A program made the position numbers and the translations under genes. The notes under the pieces are model-generated. The model saw nothing but the letters and a program-made list of their open reading frames with translations. It did no database searches and was not told where the DNA came from. From contig NZ_JAGGKI010000005.1 in the NCBI RefSeq assembly GCF_017873605.1, forward strand, positions 1 through 64,000: DNA of 64,000 nt, given 5' to 3'. The DNA is from Paenibacillus lactis (GTDB taxonomy: Bacteria; Bacillota; Bacilli; Paenibacillales; Paenibacillaceae). Positions 34,015-42,615 of this stretch are shown piece after piece (position 1 is the stretch's first letter; each line of letters opens with the position of its first letter).

Positions 34015-34359
34015 TTAACGACGAATTTCTTTAATTCTCGCTGCTTTACCGCGCAGTTCACGAAGATAATAAAGCTTCGCACGACGCACTTTACCACGGC
34101 GAGCCACTTCGATTTTCTCGATTTTTGGCGAGTTGATTGGGAAAGTTCTTTCCACACCAACACCGTAAGAAATTTTACGAACTGTAAAAGTCTCACTGAT
34201 TCCGCCACCGCGACGTTTAATTACTACACCTTCGAACAGCTGGATACGCTCACGAGATCCCTCGATAACCTTAACGTGCACTTTCAAAGTGTCACCAGGA
34301 CGAAAGCTCGGAATATCCTTGCGCAGTTGTTCTTGAGTAATCGCTTGTACGATATTCAT
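34015..34359 (-). CDS. rplS: Ribosomal protein L19
   Basis: A 114-residue L19: [60 protein letters not shown], and the basic end [21 protein letters not shown]19 sits at the 30S-50S interface. GGAGGG precedes the start. It has its own promoter (34462-34490) and terminator and is therefore an independent unit, as in Bacillus. Confidence 0.98.
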   Translation of the reverse strand: MNIVQAITQEQLRKDIPSFRPGDTLKVHVKVIEGSRERIQLFEGVVIKRRGGGISETFTVRKISYGVGVERTFPINSPKIEKIEVARRGKVRRAKLYYLRELRGKAARIKEIRR

Positions 34360-34461
34360 CTAGGACTCCCTCCTCTCACACAGGCGTTCTTGCATCTTCC
34401 GGAAATCATGTATTGTTTCCTTCATTATCCGCAGCGGACCACCGTACTCACAACAAAAGAA

Positions 34462-34490
34462 ATATTAACATATTTTATGGGCTGAATCAA
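34462..34490 (-). promoter_or_regulatory. Promoter of rplS
   Basis: On the minus strand TTGATT (34485-34490), an exact 17-base spacer and TAATAT (34462-34467). The start of transcription would be near 34455, giving a leader of about 95 bases before rplS. The leader may fold, and L19 leader elements are known in Firmicutes, but no such structure could be confirmed by eye. Confidence 0.7.
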
Positions 34491-34543
34491 GTGAAATTGT
34501 TAATCAGCCTCCTCGGTCATCCATATCCTGGCATCGCCGAATT

Positions 34544-34579
34544 AAAAAACCACCGCCGGCTAACACCGAAAGTGGCTTT
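34544..34579 (-). terminator. Terminator after the 47-aa gene
   Basis: On the minus strand AAAGCCACTTTCGG pairs with CCGGCGGTGGTTTTTT (three-base internal mismatch) and ends in a T-run. It closes the inserted BclA-like unit before the rplS promoter. It shares CGGCTAACACCGAA with the terminator at 32281-32325. Confidence 0.75.
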
Positions 34580-34587
34580 GGGATTCA

Positions 34588-34731
34588 TTAGTTTACGGAT
34601 TCTTTTGTATCCTGGATGCCTTTATGGCGCTTGCTGTAATATTCGAGGATGTCGTCCACCGTGCGGAATTGGACATCGGCATTTTCGTTTTTTTCGCTGC
34701 TGGATTCGTAATGATTGGTACGTTCCGTCAT
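34588..34731 (-). CDS. Small acidic protein, 47 residues, unknown
   Basis: An open frame of 47 codons: MTERTNHYESSSEKNENADV, then QFRTVDDILEYYSKRHKGIQ and DTKESVN. AGGAGGT precedes the ATG with 8 bases between, an excellent ribosome site, and a terminator follows the stop, so it is probably a real gene although it is short. It is hydrophilic with no cysteine or membrane segment. It lies 75 bases after the BclA-like gene and is likely cotranscribed with it. No family was recognised; a spore-related role is a guess from the neighbour. Confidence 0.65.
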   Translation of the reverse strand: MTERTNHYESSSEKNENADVQFRTVDDILEYYSKRHKGIQDTKESVN

Positions 34732-34806
34732 TTCCGTATACCTCCTAGTACTTCTCGTTGATCACAAATACTTATTACCCAACAGATAGAACGATGCACC
34801 AACAAA

Positions 34807-36432
34807 CTAATTTCTGATTTTGGATATCGATAGTTGGGAGGCTTTTACCGTTACTGCTGCCTCCGATCGATTATAAAGGGCAAGGGTATTGCCAACACTA
34901 CAATTCAAGACGGCGGATCCTGACACTAAGGCTTTGCCCGAATTCGAAGAAAGGCCTGCCGTGCCGCTCTTATTACCATCGATTACAATCCCGAACGAGC
35001 TAGGCGCTGTTTGGCCGGGCGGGAGTGATATCCTCCATTCCAAGTAGTAAAAGCCCGCTGACCTAATCGTTAACGAATCGGTGCCGTTAAAAGACACCCC
35101 TTGCAGTGTACTGGCGGTAAAAGCGACAGGCGAATGGGGCATGACATGCTGGCTTCCGCCATCACCGGTATACAGCACGGTGCCTCCGACCACCGGATCG
35201 GATACGCCCGATCCTGCCGGTCCGGTCGCTTCGATACGGGCAGGATTTGCTTGATCCGTTTCGCTTTTCTGGCCATGCGGTCCCCTTGAGCTGGATGCTC
35301 TTGTAGACTCGGCATCCTCAATCGATTCAGAGGCCCCTGCAGGCCTGTTTAAGCCTGCTGAACCGGTAACCGCGACTGGACGATTCACTGCTCCTCCGGA
35401 GGCGCTGCCAGGTCCCTGCTGAGGCGCAGGCGAGACGGTCTCTGTTGTTCTCGCTTCCTCTTCCCCCGATCCCTCCTCCGGTTCTGTTGGAGCTACCGGT
35501 AATGTCTTCCCCTCAGGAACGGTCGGCCCCGACATCCCTATTGCAGCTGTGCGCCCCTGGCCATCAGCGATACCTGGCTCCTTCTCATGCCTTCTCTGCA
35601 AGCCTTCTGGGTGCTCCTGGACGGTATCCTTCCGAGCAGCCTCTGAACTTGTCCTTGCGGCAGGCAGTAAAGCGTGCGGTGCCGTTTCCGGAGCATTGGC
35701 TTGCTTATCCTGCTCAGCGATTTCCCCCGCATGCGCGTGTGCGCCGCTCATCAGCTGTTGATCTAAACGCTCCGATACCGTTTCCGACTCATTAGGCTGC
35801 TGAAGCGTATACATCTCTTCCGTAGACTGCTTGGGCAGTGCAGGCTGCTGAGAGGAGTCGTCGTCGAAGCGGCCCGGCTGTTCGTCCATCTCTTGCACGA
35901 CGGCGCTAAGACGCATTCTCGTCCCCTGTTCAGCCTCTTTATCAGCTGCTGTACGATCAAGCCGGGACGGGTTCGTCAGATTCACTGGCTCTGCTTGATC
36001 GGTGCCGGACATTCCCTCTCCCGGAGCAACATCCTGTAAACCGGTTAAAGCCTGGATAATCACCTCTCCAACACCGATGCGCTCCCCGTAAGACCGAATC
36101 AGAGCAAGCACGGCATCGATTCTCGTCCATATATGCGGCAAGTTATTCGTATTGGGAATCGTAGCTACCTGCTGCACACTCTGCCGGAAAACCCGTCGCT
36201 CCTTAGACGTAAATCCCATCCCGGAGACAAGCTCATTCAAGCTTTGCAGCGTCGTCTTGATTCTGGTAAAATCCTCGTATTCCGGCTGCTGCGCGAAGGC
36301 GTTGAGCAATCCTGCTATCTGCTCCGTCAACGTAATATACTGGGTCAATTGCGCCTTCCTTACTCGAATTGTGCCTGTTCCAACCTCCTGGATTCCTGCT
36401 CTCAGCCGCCCGCCGTTTCTTCTCCCCCGCAT
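34807..36432 (-). CDS. BclA-C-terminal-like surface/spore protein with low-complexity middle
   Basis: A 541-residue protein. Residues about 1-150 are helical (LTQYITLTEQIAGLLNAFAQ, GERIGVGEVIIQALTGLQDV). About 150-410 is a disordered Glu/Gln/Pro/Ser/Thr/Ala-rich stretch without collagen Gly-X-Y repeats. About 410-541 is a jelly-roll C-terminus like that of BclA exosporium proteins: VGGTVLYTGDGGSQHVMPHS, FNGTDSLTIRSAGFYYLEWR, SVGNTLALYNRSEAAVTV. There is no signal peptide. In spore-surface proteins such a domain trimerises and anchors filaments; here the role is inferred. A CATAnnnTA promoter element upstream fits mother-cell expression. Confidence 0.7.
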   Translation of the reverse strand: MRGRRNGGRLRAGIQEVGTGTIRVRKAQLTQYITLTEQIAGLLNAFAQQPEYEDFTRIKTTLQSLNELVSGMGFTSKERRVFRQSVQQVATIPNTNNLPHIWTRIDAVLALIRSYGERIGVGEVIIQALTGLQDVAPGEGMSGTDQAEPVNLTNPSRLDRTAADKEAEQGTRMRLSAVVQEMDEQPGRFDDDSSQQPALPKQSTEEMYTLQQPNESETVSERLDQQLMSGAHAHAGEIAEQDKQANAPETAPHALLPAARTSSEAARKDTVQEHPEGLQRRHEKEPGIADGQGRTAAIGMSGPTVPEGKTLPVAPTEPEEGSGEEEARTTETVSPAPQQGPGSASGGAVNRPVAVTGSAGLNRPAGASESIEDAESTRASSSRGPHGQKSETDQANPARIEATGPAGSGVSDPVVGGTVLYTGDGGSQHVMPHSPVAFTASTLQGVSFNGTDSLTIRSAGFYYLEWRISLPPGQTAPSSFGIVIDGNKSGTAGLSSNSGKALVSGSAVLNCSVGNTLALYNRSEAAVTVKASQLSISKIRN

Positions 36433-36502
36433 AAGTCCTTCTCACCCCTACGCTCCGTTGTCGCTCCCCATAAAACTACTTAAAGCACAGTACTCATCCT
36501 TA

Positions 36503-36511
36503 TAGAATATG
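36503..36511 (-). promoter_or_regulatory. Possible sporulation (SigK/SigE-type) -10 element for the BclA-like gene
   Basis: The minus strand reads CATATTCTA, matching the CATAnnnTA -10 pattern of mother-cell sigma factors, about 70 bases before the gene start. The -35 region is not clear. It fits a spore-surface product, but a nine-base motif alone is weak evidence. Confidence 0.4.
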
Positions 36512-36623
36512 CCGGCAACTGAAGCAGCCGTGCCATGGACACCGTACGATTTCATGACCCTCTCAACAAGTCAGACTATCATTACTGTATGTAAAGCACG
36601 GCCTTTGTATTATGAGAAAAACG

Positions 36624-36655
36624 AAAAAAAGGCCCTTTTACTCCAGGCCTCTTTC
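36624..36655 (-). terminator. Terminator of the ffh-rpsP-rimM-trmD unit
   Basis: On the minus strand AAGAGGCC pairs with GGCCTTTTTTT, directly after the trmD stop, with a strong T-run. Confidence 0.85.
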
Positions 36656-36661
36656 TCAATG

Positions 36662-37477
36662 CTATGATTCGGTTGGTGCTTCCGCTTTGCTGCGCAGCTT
36701 GTCCAGAAAGGCTTGATCCTTCTTGGACAGCTCAAGCCGCTCCAGCAATTCGGGACGCCGCTGCCATGTGCGCAGAAGCGCCTGCTCACGCCGCCATTGG
36801 TCGATATTGGCATGATGCCCGCTGAGCAGAATATCCGGGACCTTCCAGCCGCGGAATTCAGCCGGTCTGGTATAATGCGGATATTCAAGCAGTCCGGTGC
36901 TGAACGAGTCCGTTACGGCCGATGTCTCATTGCCCAGCACACCAGGCAGAAGTCTGACGACGGAATCGATAATCACCATGGCCGGCAGCTCCCCGCCGGT
37001 GAGAACATAATCCCCGATGGACAGCTCATCGGTCACGAGATGTTCCCGAATTCGCTCGTCATAGCCCTCATAATGACCGCAGATAAAGATGAGATGCTCC
37101 TCCTGCGACAGCTCCTCCGCTTTGCTCTGGGTAAAGGTCTCCCCTTGCGGGCACATCAGAATAATCCGCGGCCGCTTCTGCTCTCCGGGTTCCATGAAAG
37201 CATCAGCATTCGCTTGGGGCGAGTCCTGTCCCTCCGGAAGCTCTGTCCTTGACAAGATATCCTCCACCGCTGCGAAGATCGGGTCCGGCTTCAACACCAT
37301 ACCGCCTCCCCCGCCGTACGGAGTATCATCCACTGTACCGTGCTTATTGCCCGCATAAGGACGGAAGTTGATGGCGTTCAGCTTCACAATCTCCTTCTCG
37401 GCAGCCTTGCCCAGAATACTCGAATGAAAAACGCCATCGAACATCTCCGGGAACAGTGTCAACACATCGATCTTCAT
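36662..37477 (-). CDS. trmD: tRNA (guanine37-N1)-methyltransferase
   Basis: A 271-residue SPOUT methyltransferase making m1G37, which prevents frameshifting. Motifs: [56 protein letters not shown], and the trefoil knot [30 protein letters not shown]. The C-terminal helical domain contains [20 protein letters not shown]. It is slightly longer than the usual ~245 residues because of an insertion near residue 80-95 ([20 protein letters not shown]). It lies 3 bases after rimM. Confidence 0.97.
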   Translation of the reverse strand: MKIDVLTLFPEMFDGVFHSSILGKAAEKEIVKLNAINFRPYAGNKHGTVDDTPYGGGGGMVLKPDPIFAAVEDILSRTELPEGQDSPQANADAFMEPGEQKRPRIILMCPQGETFTQSKAEELSQEEHLIFICGHYEGYDERIREHLVTDELSIGDYVLTGGELPAMVIIDSVVRLLPGVLGNETSAVTDSFSTGLLEYPHYTRPAEFRGWKVPDILLSGHHANIDQWRREQALLRTWQRRPELLERLELSKKDQAFLDKLRSKAEAPTES

Positions 37478-37480
37478 TGT

Positions 37481-38002
37481 TTATAACAGCCCTTCCATCA
37501 GATGAACACGTACCAGCTTGGCTTCTTTATCCACATCTAGCACGACATCAGGGATTGCCGGAAGCAAAATCTGTTTGCCCTTCGGTGTCTTTACGACCCA
37601 GACATCATTAGCACCCGGGGTCAAGATCTCGGAGATGACGCCGAGTTCCTCGGGCGGCTCCTCATCCGTGACGACACGGCATCCGATGATTTCATGGAAG
37701 TAATACTCGTTCTCCGGAAGCTCCTCTTGAAGATCGGCCGTAATTTTCAAGAGAGCTCCCTTGAATTTCTCGACCTCGTTAATGCCGTGAAGCTCCTTGA
37801 ATTTCACAATATACATATTCTTATGAAAGCGGGACGTGTCCACCGTCACCTCAATCGGGCTTCCCTGCTCCGGAACGATGTGCAGCTGACTTTTGCTCGC
37901 AAATCGCTGGTCTGCAAAATCCGAATACGGCATCACTTTGACTTCTCCGCGAATGCCGTGCGTGTTTACGATTTTACCTACCGTAAGTAACTTCTCTGAC
38001 AT
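37481..38002 (-). CDS. rimM: 16S rRNA processing protein RimM
   Basis: A 173-residue 30S maturation factor that binds S19. It opens MSEKLLTVGKIVNTHGIRGE, with the PRC-barrel part YYFHEIIGCRVVTDEEPPEE and the conserved ILLPAIPDVVLDVDKEAKLV. The ATG at 38002 has AGGAGG 6-7 bases upstream; the frame extends to 38041 but without support. It precedes trmD in the same unit. Confidence 0.96.
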   Translation of the reverse strand: MSEKLLTVGKIVNTHGIRGEVKVMPYSDFADQRFASKSQLHIVPEQGSPIEVTVDTSRFHKNMYIVKFKELHGINEVEKFKGALLKITADLQEELPENEYYFHEIIGCRVVTDEEPPEELGVISEILTPGANDVWVVKTPKGKQILLPAIPDVVLDVDKEAKLVRVHLMEGLL

Positions 38003-38068
38003 GGTGTTCCTCCTGCACACATAATGAATGATCGCTGACATGAGGGTAACCCCGGTTTCTTCAGCATG

Positions 38069-38110
38069 TACGAAAAAGGGCTAGGACATGCATCCTAACC
38101 CCCTTTCGTA
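38069..38110 (-). terminator. Long hairpin between khpA and rimM
   Basis: TACGAAAAAGGGCTAGGA (38069-38086) pairs with TCCTAACCCCCTTTCGTA (38093-38110) with two small mismatches. No T-run follows on the minus strand outside the stem, so partial termination or an RNA processing/stability role within the operon is more likely than full termination. In Bacillus the gene ylqD occupies this place; it is not present here. Confidence 0.6.
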
Positions 38111-38114
38111 TATT

Positions 38115-38345
38115 TTAAGAAATGATATCAACGGTCACCCGTTTATCCATTTTGACTGCCGCTGATGTTACGACTGTACGCAGTGATTTGGCAATACGCC
38201 CCTGCTTGCCTATGACCTTCCCGACATCGTCAGGATGCACGTGCAGCTCATATACAATCAGATGCTCCTTCTCAACTGTCTTTACAGTCACATCTTCTGG
38301 ATGATCCACTAAAGCCTTAGCAATAACGCGAACTAATTCTTCCAT
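38115..38345 (-). CDS. khpA: KH-domain RNA-binding protein KhpA (YlqC)
   Basis: A 76-residue single KH domain: MEELVRVIAKALVDHPEDVT, with the RNA-binding loop DVGKVIGKQGRIAKSLRTVV (GxxG is GKQG). It forms a complex with KhpB in other Firmicutes and affects cell elongation and RNA stability. It lies between rpsP and rimM as usual. Confidence 0.95.
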   Translation of the reverse strand: MEELVRVIAKALVDHPEDVTVKTVEKEHLIVYELHVHPDDVGKVIGKQGRIAKSLRTVVTSAAVKMDKRVTVDIIS

Positions 38346-38366
38346 AGATAACCCTCGCGATCAGTC

Positions 38367-38639
38367 TTATTTCTGATGCTTCAGCTCATGGAACTTCTTC
38401 ATAACGCCCGCTTTGCTCAGCAAGTTGCGAACGGTATCGGATGCTTGCGCACCGTTTTGAAGCCACTGAAGAGCTTTTTCCTCATCGATCTTAACTTCAA
38501 CCGGTTGTGCAACCGGATTGTAATAACCGATTTCCTCGATAAAACGACCATCACGCGGGGAACGGGAATCAGAAACCACCACGCGGTAGAAAGGAGCCTT
38601 GTGAGCACCCATGCGTTTCAGACGAATACGTACTGCCAT
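38367..38639 (-). CDS. rpsP: Ribosomal protein S16
   Basis: A 90-residue S16: [60 protein letters not shown], then [19 protein letters not shown]. The ATG at 38639 is the family start; the frame upstream to 38675 overlaps the ribosome site AAGGAGGT. It is 45 bases after ffh. Confidence 0.98.
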   Translation of the reverse strand: MAVRIRLKRMGAHKAPFYRVVVSDSRSPRDGRFIEEIGYYNPVAQPVEVKIDEEKALQWLQNGAQASDTVRNLLSKAGVMKKFHELKHQK

Positions 38640-38684
38640 TTCAACATTCACCTCCTTCAACAGATGTCCTTGCATCTATCCTTC

Positions 38685-40064
38685 TTAACGGAAAGGAAAC
38701 TTCATTCCTTTGCCGGTTAATCCTTTAAGCTGTTTCAGTGCCTTGTTCTTGCCGCCCTTAGGGCCCATCATATCCGAAAACTGCTTCATGACGCGCCGCA
38801 TCTCGTCGAATTGCTTGATGAGACGGTTCACCTCGGCGAGCGATGTTCCGCTGCCAGCGGCAATCCGCTTCCGGCGGTTATGGTTGATGATGTCAGGCTG
38901 CTGCTTCTCTTCGGTCGTCATCGAATGCACGATCGCCTCGATGCGCCCCATCTGCTTCTCATCCACCTTCAGATCCTTTGCCTGCTTCATCTTGCCCATG
39001 CCGGGGATCATATCCATCAGCTGATCAAGCGGGCCAAGCTTCTTCACCTGCTCCATCTGCTCCAAGAAATCCTCGAACGTAAACTCCGCGTTGCGCATTT
39101 TACGTTCCATTTCCTTCGCTTTCTCGGCGTCGATGTTCGACTGCGCCTTCTCGATCAAGGAAAGCATATCGCCCATGCCGAGAATCCGGGAAGCCATCCG
39201 TTCCGGATGGAAAGGCTCAAGCGCATCGATCTTCTCGCCGAGTGCGGCGAATTTGATCGGACATCCTGTGACGGCCTTGACCGACAAGGCCGCGCCGCCG
39301 CGGGTATCGCCGTCGAGCTTGGTCAGCACGACGCCGGTCAGAGTAAGCTGCTGATTGAAGCTCTCAGCCACATTCACCGCATCCTGACCCGTCATGGCAT
39401 CCACCACGAGCAGAACCTCATCCGGGTTCACCGCGCTGTGGATTTGCTTCAGCTCCTCCATCAGCTCTTCATCGACATGAAGGCGTCCGGCAGTATCGAT
39501 GATGACATAATCATGGCCGTTGTCCTTGGCATGCTGCAAGCCCTGCTTCGCAATCTCCACCGGGCTTGTCTTGTCTCCGAGCGAAAACACCGGCACTTTA
39601 ATCTGTTCGCCAAGCACCTGGAGCTGCTTGATCGCAGCCGGGCGGTAAATATCGCCTGCGACGAGCAGCGGGCGGCTGTTCTGCTTCTGCAGCAGCTTCG
39701 CCAGCTTGCCCGAGGTCGTCGTCTTACCTGCACCTTGCAGACCCGCCATCATGATTACCGTAGGCGGCTTGCTGCTCTTGGCCAGCTTCGACTGGGTTCC
39801 GCCCATCAGCTCGGTCAATTCCTTATTAACGATATCGATGATGACCATGCCGGGCGTGAAGCTGTCCATCACTTCTTTCCCGATGGCCTTCTCCTTCACC
39901 TTGGCCACAAAATCCTTAACCACTTTGAAGTTAACATCGGCTTCCAATAGCGCGAGCCGAACCTCACGCATGGCGGCTGTTACATCTTCCTCGGATACCT
40001 TGCCCTTGCCGCGAAGCTTGCTGAATACGTTCTGCAGTCTGCTGGTCAATCCTTCAAACGCCAT
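38685..40064 (-). CDS. ffh: Signal recognition particle protein Ffh
   Basis: A 459-residue SRP54 GTPase that, with SRP RNA, targets membrane and secreted proteins. N domain MAFEGLTSRLQNVFSKLRGK; G domain GLQGAGKTTTSGKLAKLLQK (G1), IIDTAGRLHVDEEL (G3), LTKLDGDTRGGAALS (G4); methionine-rich M domain from about 300 (MDMIPGMGKMKQAKD, GSGTSLAEVNRLIKQFDEMR). The ATG at 40064 follows GGAGGT; an in-frame ATG lies 9 bases upstream. Partner FtsY is at 46674. Confidence 0.98.
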   Translation of the reverse strand: MAFEGLTSRLQNVFSKLRGKGKVSEEDVTAAMREVRLALLEADVNFKVVKDFVAKVKEKAIGKEVMDSFTPGMVIIDIVNKELTELMGGTQSKLAKSSKPPTVIMMAGLQGAGKTTTSGKLAKLLQKQNSRPLLVAGDIYRPAAIKQLQVLGEQIKVPVFSLGDKTSPVEIAKQGLQHAKDNGHDYVIIDTAGRLHVDEELMEELKQIHSAVNPDEVLLVVDAMTGQDAVNVAESFNQQLTLTGVVLTKLDGDTRGGAALSVKAVTGCPIKFAALGEKIDALEPFHPERMASRILGMGDMLSLIEKAQSNIDAEKAKEMERKMRNAEFTFEDFLEQMEQVKKLGPLDQLMDMIPGMGKMKQAKDLKVDEKQMGRIEAIVHSMTTEEKQQPDIINHNRRKRIAAGSGTSLAEVNRLIKQFDEMRRVMKQFSDMMGPKGGKNKALKQLKGLTGKGMKFPFR

Positions 40065-40085
40065 ATCCGCCACCTCCGTTCGTAC

Positions 40086-40442
40086 TTAATCCCATATCTT
40101 CAATCGTTCAACCATATCGGTCATCACGTGTTTCTCTTCATCATTCAATCCGCTGACCGCGAGCCGTTCCTGAAGCTTATCCAGCTCACGGATCCGCGCG
40201 TCGTGCTTCTTCAGAAGCCCAAGCTTCTCCTCATAGGACTCCAGCACCTGCTCCGCGCGTTTAATATGCTCGTAAACGGCCTGACGGCTGATTTCAAATT
40301 CTCCTGCGATTTCCCCCAGGGAAAAATCATCCAGGAAGTAATATTTCAGAAAGGTCCGCTGCTTCTCTGTCAGCAGCTGCTCATAGAAATCGAACAACAG
40401 ATTGATCCGATTCGTCTTCTCGAGCCGATTCTCCTGACTCAT
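40086..40442 (-). CDS. ylxM: YlxM-family helix-turn-helix protein
   Basis: A 118-residue protein of the UPF0122 family: [60 protein letters not shown]. The sigma-region-4-like helix-turn-helix is clear. It is always next to ffh in Firmicutes and has been linked to SRP function. It heads the ffh unit here; in relatives it follows ftsY, but an inserted 6-kb block separates them. Confidence 0.95.
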   Translation of the reverse strand: MSQENRLEKTNRINLLFDFYEQLLTEKQRTFLKYYFLDDFSLGEIAGEFEISRQAVYEHIKRAEQVLESYEEKLGLLKKHDARIRELDKLQERLAVSGLNDEEKHVMTDMVERLKIWD

Positions 40443-40513
40443 GCAGGGCACCCCCTCGTCAAGGAAAAACACTTTACAGTTCACTTAACGAAACTTATCA
40501 TACATAAAACAAA

Positions 40514-40547
40514 GAAGGATGTCAAGATATTTCCCTTGTCATCCTTC
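40514..40547. terminator. Hairpin between trhA and ylxM
   Basis: GAAGGATGTCAAG pairs with CTTGTCATCCTTC (one T-T mismatch). It lies after the minus-strand hemolysin III gene and before ylxM. T-run is weak. Confidence 0.65.
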
Positions 40548-40577
40548 AATTTGGTGATCAACGGTTTATGCGGCCCT

Positions 40578-41225
40578 TCATCCGATCGGAAGAAGGTATA
40601 TCAAAATTGCAAAGAAATGAAGCACCGAACCGGCCAGCACGAACAAATGCCAGATGGCATGGTGATACGGGAAGCCGCGCCATACATAGAAAATCGTGCC
40701 CAGCGTGTACAGAAGGCCGCCAATAACAAGCAGGTTTATGCCTTGGGGCGCAACCACGGCGGTCAGCGGATTCCAGGCAATAACGATCAGCCAGCCCATT
40801 GCAATGTAAAAGATGGTCGACAGAAACAGAAACTTTTTCACAAAGAACGCTTTAAATATGCAGCCTGCGATCGCGATTCCCCATACCACGCCGAACAGGC
40901 TCCAGCCAAGCGTGCCGCGGACGGCGACAAGCAGAAACGGCGTATAGGTTCCGGCAATGAACAAGTAGATGGAGGAATGATCCATAAACTCGAAAAAATC
41001 CTTTGCCTTCCCCTCCTTGAGGCTGTGCACGAGCGTGGAATTCAAATACAGCAGCAGCATCGTCGTACCGTAAATCGTGAAGCTCACCACATGCCAAGCC
41101 GTGCCTTTCAGACTGGAAAACACGATCAGGAGCACCAGCGCGGCCACGCTGAGCGCCGCCCCTATGCCATGGGTAATGGCATTAGCGATTTCCTCCCTGC
41201 GCGGATAAACGTGCGTATTTGCCAT
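40578..41225 (-). CDS. trhA: Hemolysin III / TrhA-family membrane protein
   Basis: A 215-residue seven-helix membrane protein related to adiponectin receptors (PAQR). It opens YPRREEIANAITHGIGAALS; HVVSFTIYGTTMLLLYLNST and FFEFMDHSSIYLFIAGTYTP carry the conserved zinc-site His/Asp, and LYTLGTIFYVWRGFPYHHAI carries the later His pair. Function in bacteria is linked to membrane lipid homeostasis in some species; haemolysis is not implied. It lies at the start of the block inserted between ylxM and ftsY. Confidence 0.92.
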   Translation of the reverse strand: MANTHVYPRREEIANAITHGIGAALSVAALVLLIVFSSLKGTAWHVVSFTIYGTTMLLLYLNSTLVHSLKEGKAKDFFEFMDHSSIYLFIAGTYTPFLLVAVRGTLGWSLFGVVWGIAIAGCIFKAFFVKKFLFLSTIFYIAMGWLIVIAWNPLTAVVAPQGINLLVIGGLLYTLGTIFYVWRGFPYHHAIWHLFVLAGSVLHFFAILIYLLPIG

Positions 41226-41307
41226 AGCTAAAAAATCCTTTCGCTTTAGATCTTAGCCTCTATTATAAACCCCTGCGGGAGGCAAAATCCAGCGAGCTGC
41301 TTAGAAC

Positions 41308-42432
41308 CTACTCACCGGATGCGTCAAAATAGTTGCGGATTGCGCTTACGATCTGCGCGGAGGCGGTGCCGTCCCCGAACGGATTGGCCGCCTTGGCCAT
41401 GGCCGCATATGCCCTCGGATCGAATAACAGTTCCTTGATTCCCTTTACAACGGCTCGCGTATCTGTCCCGACACATTTCAAGGTTCCCGCAATTACGCCT
41501 TCCGGCCTCTCCGTCTTGTCGCGCAGAACAAGGACCGGTTTGCCTAGAGAAGGGGCTTCCTCCTGAATGCCTCCGGAATCCGTCAACACCATGTACGAGC
41601 GCTTCATGATATGATGCAGATCCACGACGTCCAGCGGCGCAGTCAGGTGTACCCGATCCTCTCCCGCCAATCCATCCGATACCGCCTTCTGAATCGCAGG
41701 GTTCGGATGAACCGGATAGATCACCTCGATGTCCGGATTTTCCCGGATCAGCTGTTTGATCGCTTGAAACACATGGCTCATCGGCTCGCCCCAATTCTCT
41801 CTGCGATGCATGGTCATCAGAATCCAGCGCGTATCCTTTCTGAGCTTGTGCTGCAGCGGATGCGTAAACGGCGCGCTCAACGTCCATTTCATCGCATCGA
41901 TCCCCGTGTTTCCCGTTACATAGATATGCCGGGTCCGATTCTCCTTCATCAGATGCTCAGCCGCCAGCCTTGTCGGGGCAAAATGCATGTCCGCAACCCG
42001 GCCGATCCACTCCCGGTTCATTTCCTCGGGAAAAGGCGCGTACTTGTCATAGGTTCTAAGGCCCGCCTCCACATGGCCGATCGGCACCTTTGCATAATAG
42101 GCCGCCAACGCTCCAATAAAAGCCGTTGTCGTATCCCCATGGACGAGGACCATATCATATTTGTTCTTTTGAAAGACCTCTTCCATCCCCCGGAGCAGAT
42201 CCGCACTTAGGCTGTACAGGCTTTGCCCTTCCTTCATCATATTCAAATCCATGTCAGCATGAATATCGAAAAATTGAAGCACCTGATCGAGCATCTCCCG
42301 ATGCTGCCCGGTGACACAGACAACCGGCATAAAGCCCGGAGTCTGCTCTAACTCCTTGACCAAGGGAGCCATTTTGATCGCTTCCGGTCGCGTACCGAAA
42401 ACGACAAGCACCTTTTTATCCACAAATCTCAC
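41308..42432 (-). CDS. wecB: UDP-N-acetylglucosamine 2-epimerase (non-hydrolysing)
   Basis: A 374-residue enzyme interconverting UDP-GlcNAc and UDP-ManNAc. Motifs: VLVVFGTRPEAIKMAPLVKE, VCVTGQHREMLDQVLQFF, GHVEAGLRTYDKYAPFPEEM, YVTGNTGIDAM, TMHRRENWGEPM, and the UDP-binding VLTDSGGIQEEAPSLGKPVL, RDKTERPEG. The product feeds teichoic-acid linkage units or surface polysaccharide. It is divergent from the glycosyltransferase unit at 42616, and both probably serve the same polymer. The symbol mnaA is also used in Bacillus. Confidence 0.94.
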   Translation of the reverse strand: MRFVDKKVLVVFGTRPEAIKMAPLVKELEQTPGFMPVVCVTGQHREMLDQVLQFFDIHADMDLNMMKEGQSLYSLSADLLRGMEEVFQKNKYDMVLVHGDTTTAFIGALAAYYAKVPIGHVEAGLRTYDKYAPFPEEMNREWIGRVADMHFAPTRLAAEHLMKENRTRHIYVTGNTGIDAMKWTLSAPFTHPLQHKLRKDTRWILMTMHRRENWGEPMSHVFQAIKQLIRENPDIEVIYPVHPNPAIQKAVSDGLAGEDRVHLTAPLDVVDLHHIMKRSYMVLTDSGGIQEEAPSLGKPVLVLRDKTERPEGVIAGTLKCVGTDTRAVVKGIKELLFDPRAYAAMAKAANPFGDGTASAQIVSAIRNYFDASGE

Positions 42433-42575
42433 TCCTCACTCGCAATGGATATCATCATCCCGAGCATTATATGAAAAATTGGTAGAATCGTTCCGATTCT
42501 GGTGCCGCCCCTAGCATCATAATCAACCAATTTCGCTTCTCTTGTTCAATCGTCCAATCTTAAAAGCTATCAATG

Positions 42576-42584
42576 CATATAGTA
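42576..42584 (+). promoter_or_regulatory. Possible sporulation-type -10 element for the glycosyltransferase unit
   Basis: CATATAGTA matches the CATAnnnTA pattern of mother-cell promoters, 32 bases before the TTG start at 42616. The -35 is unclear. It suggests, weakly, that the polysaccharide unit is expressed during sporulation. Confidence 0.4.
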
Positions 42585-42615
42585 ACCCTAGAACCAAAGA
42601 AAGGAGGAAAACCTC

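Noticed and set aside
34360..34460. L19 leader autoregulatory RNA
   Set aside because: A leader of about 95 bases exists, but no recognisable conserved structure could be confirmed by eye; only the promoter is reported.
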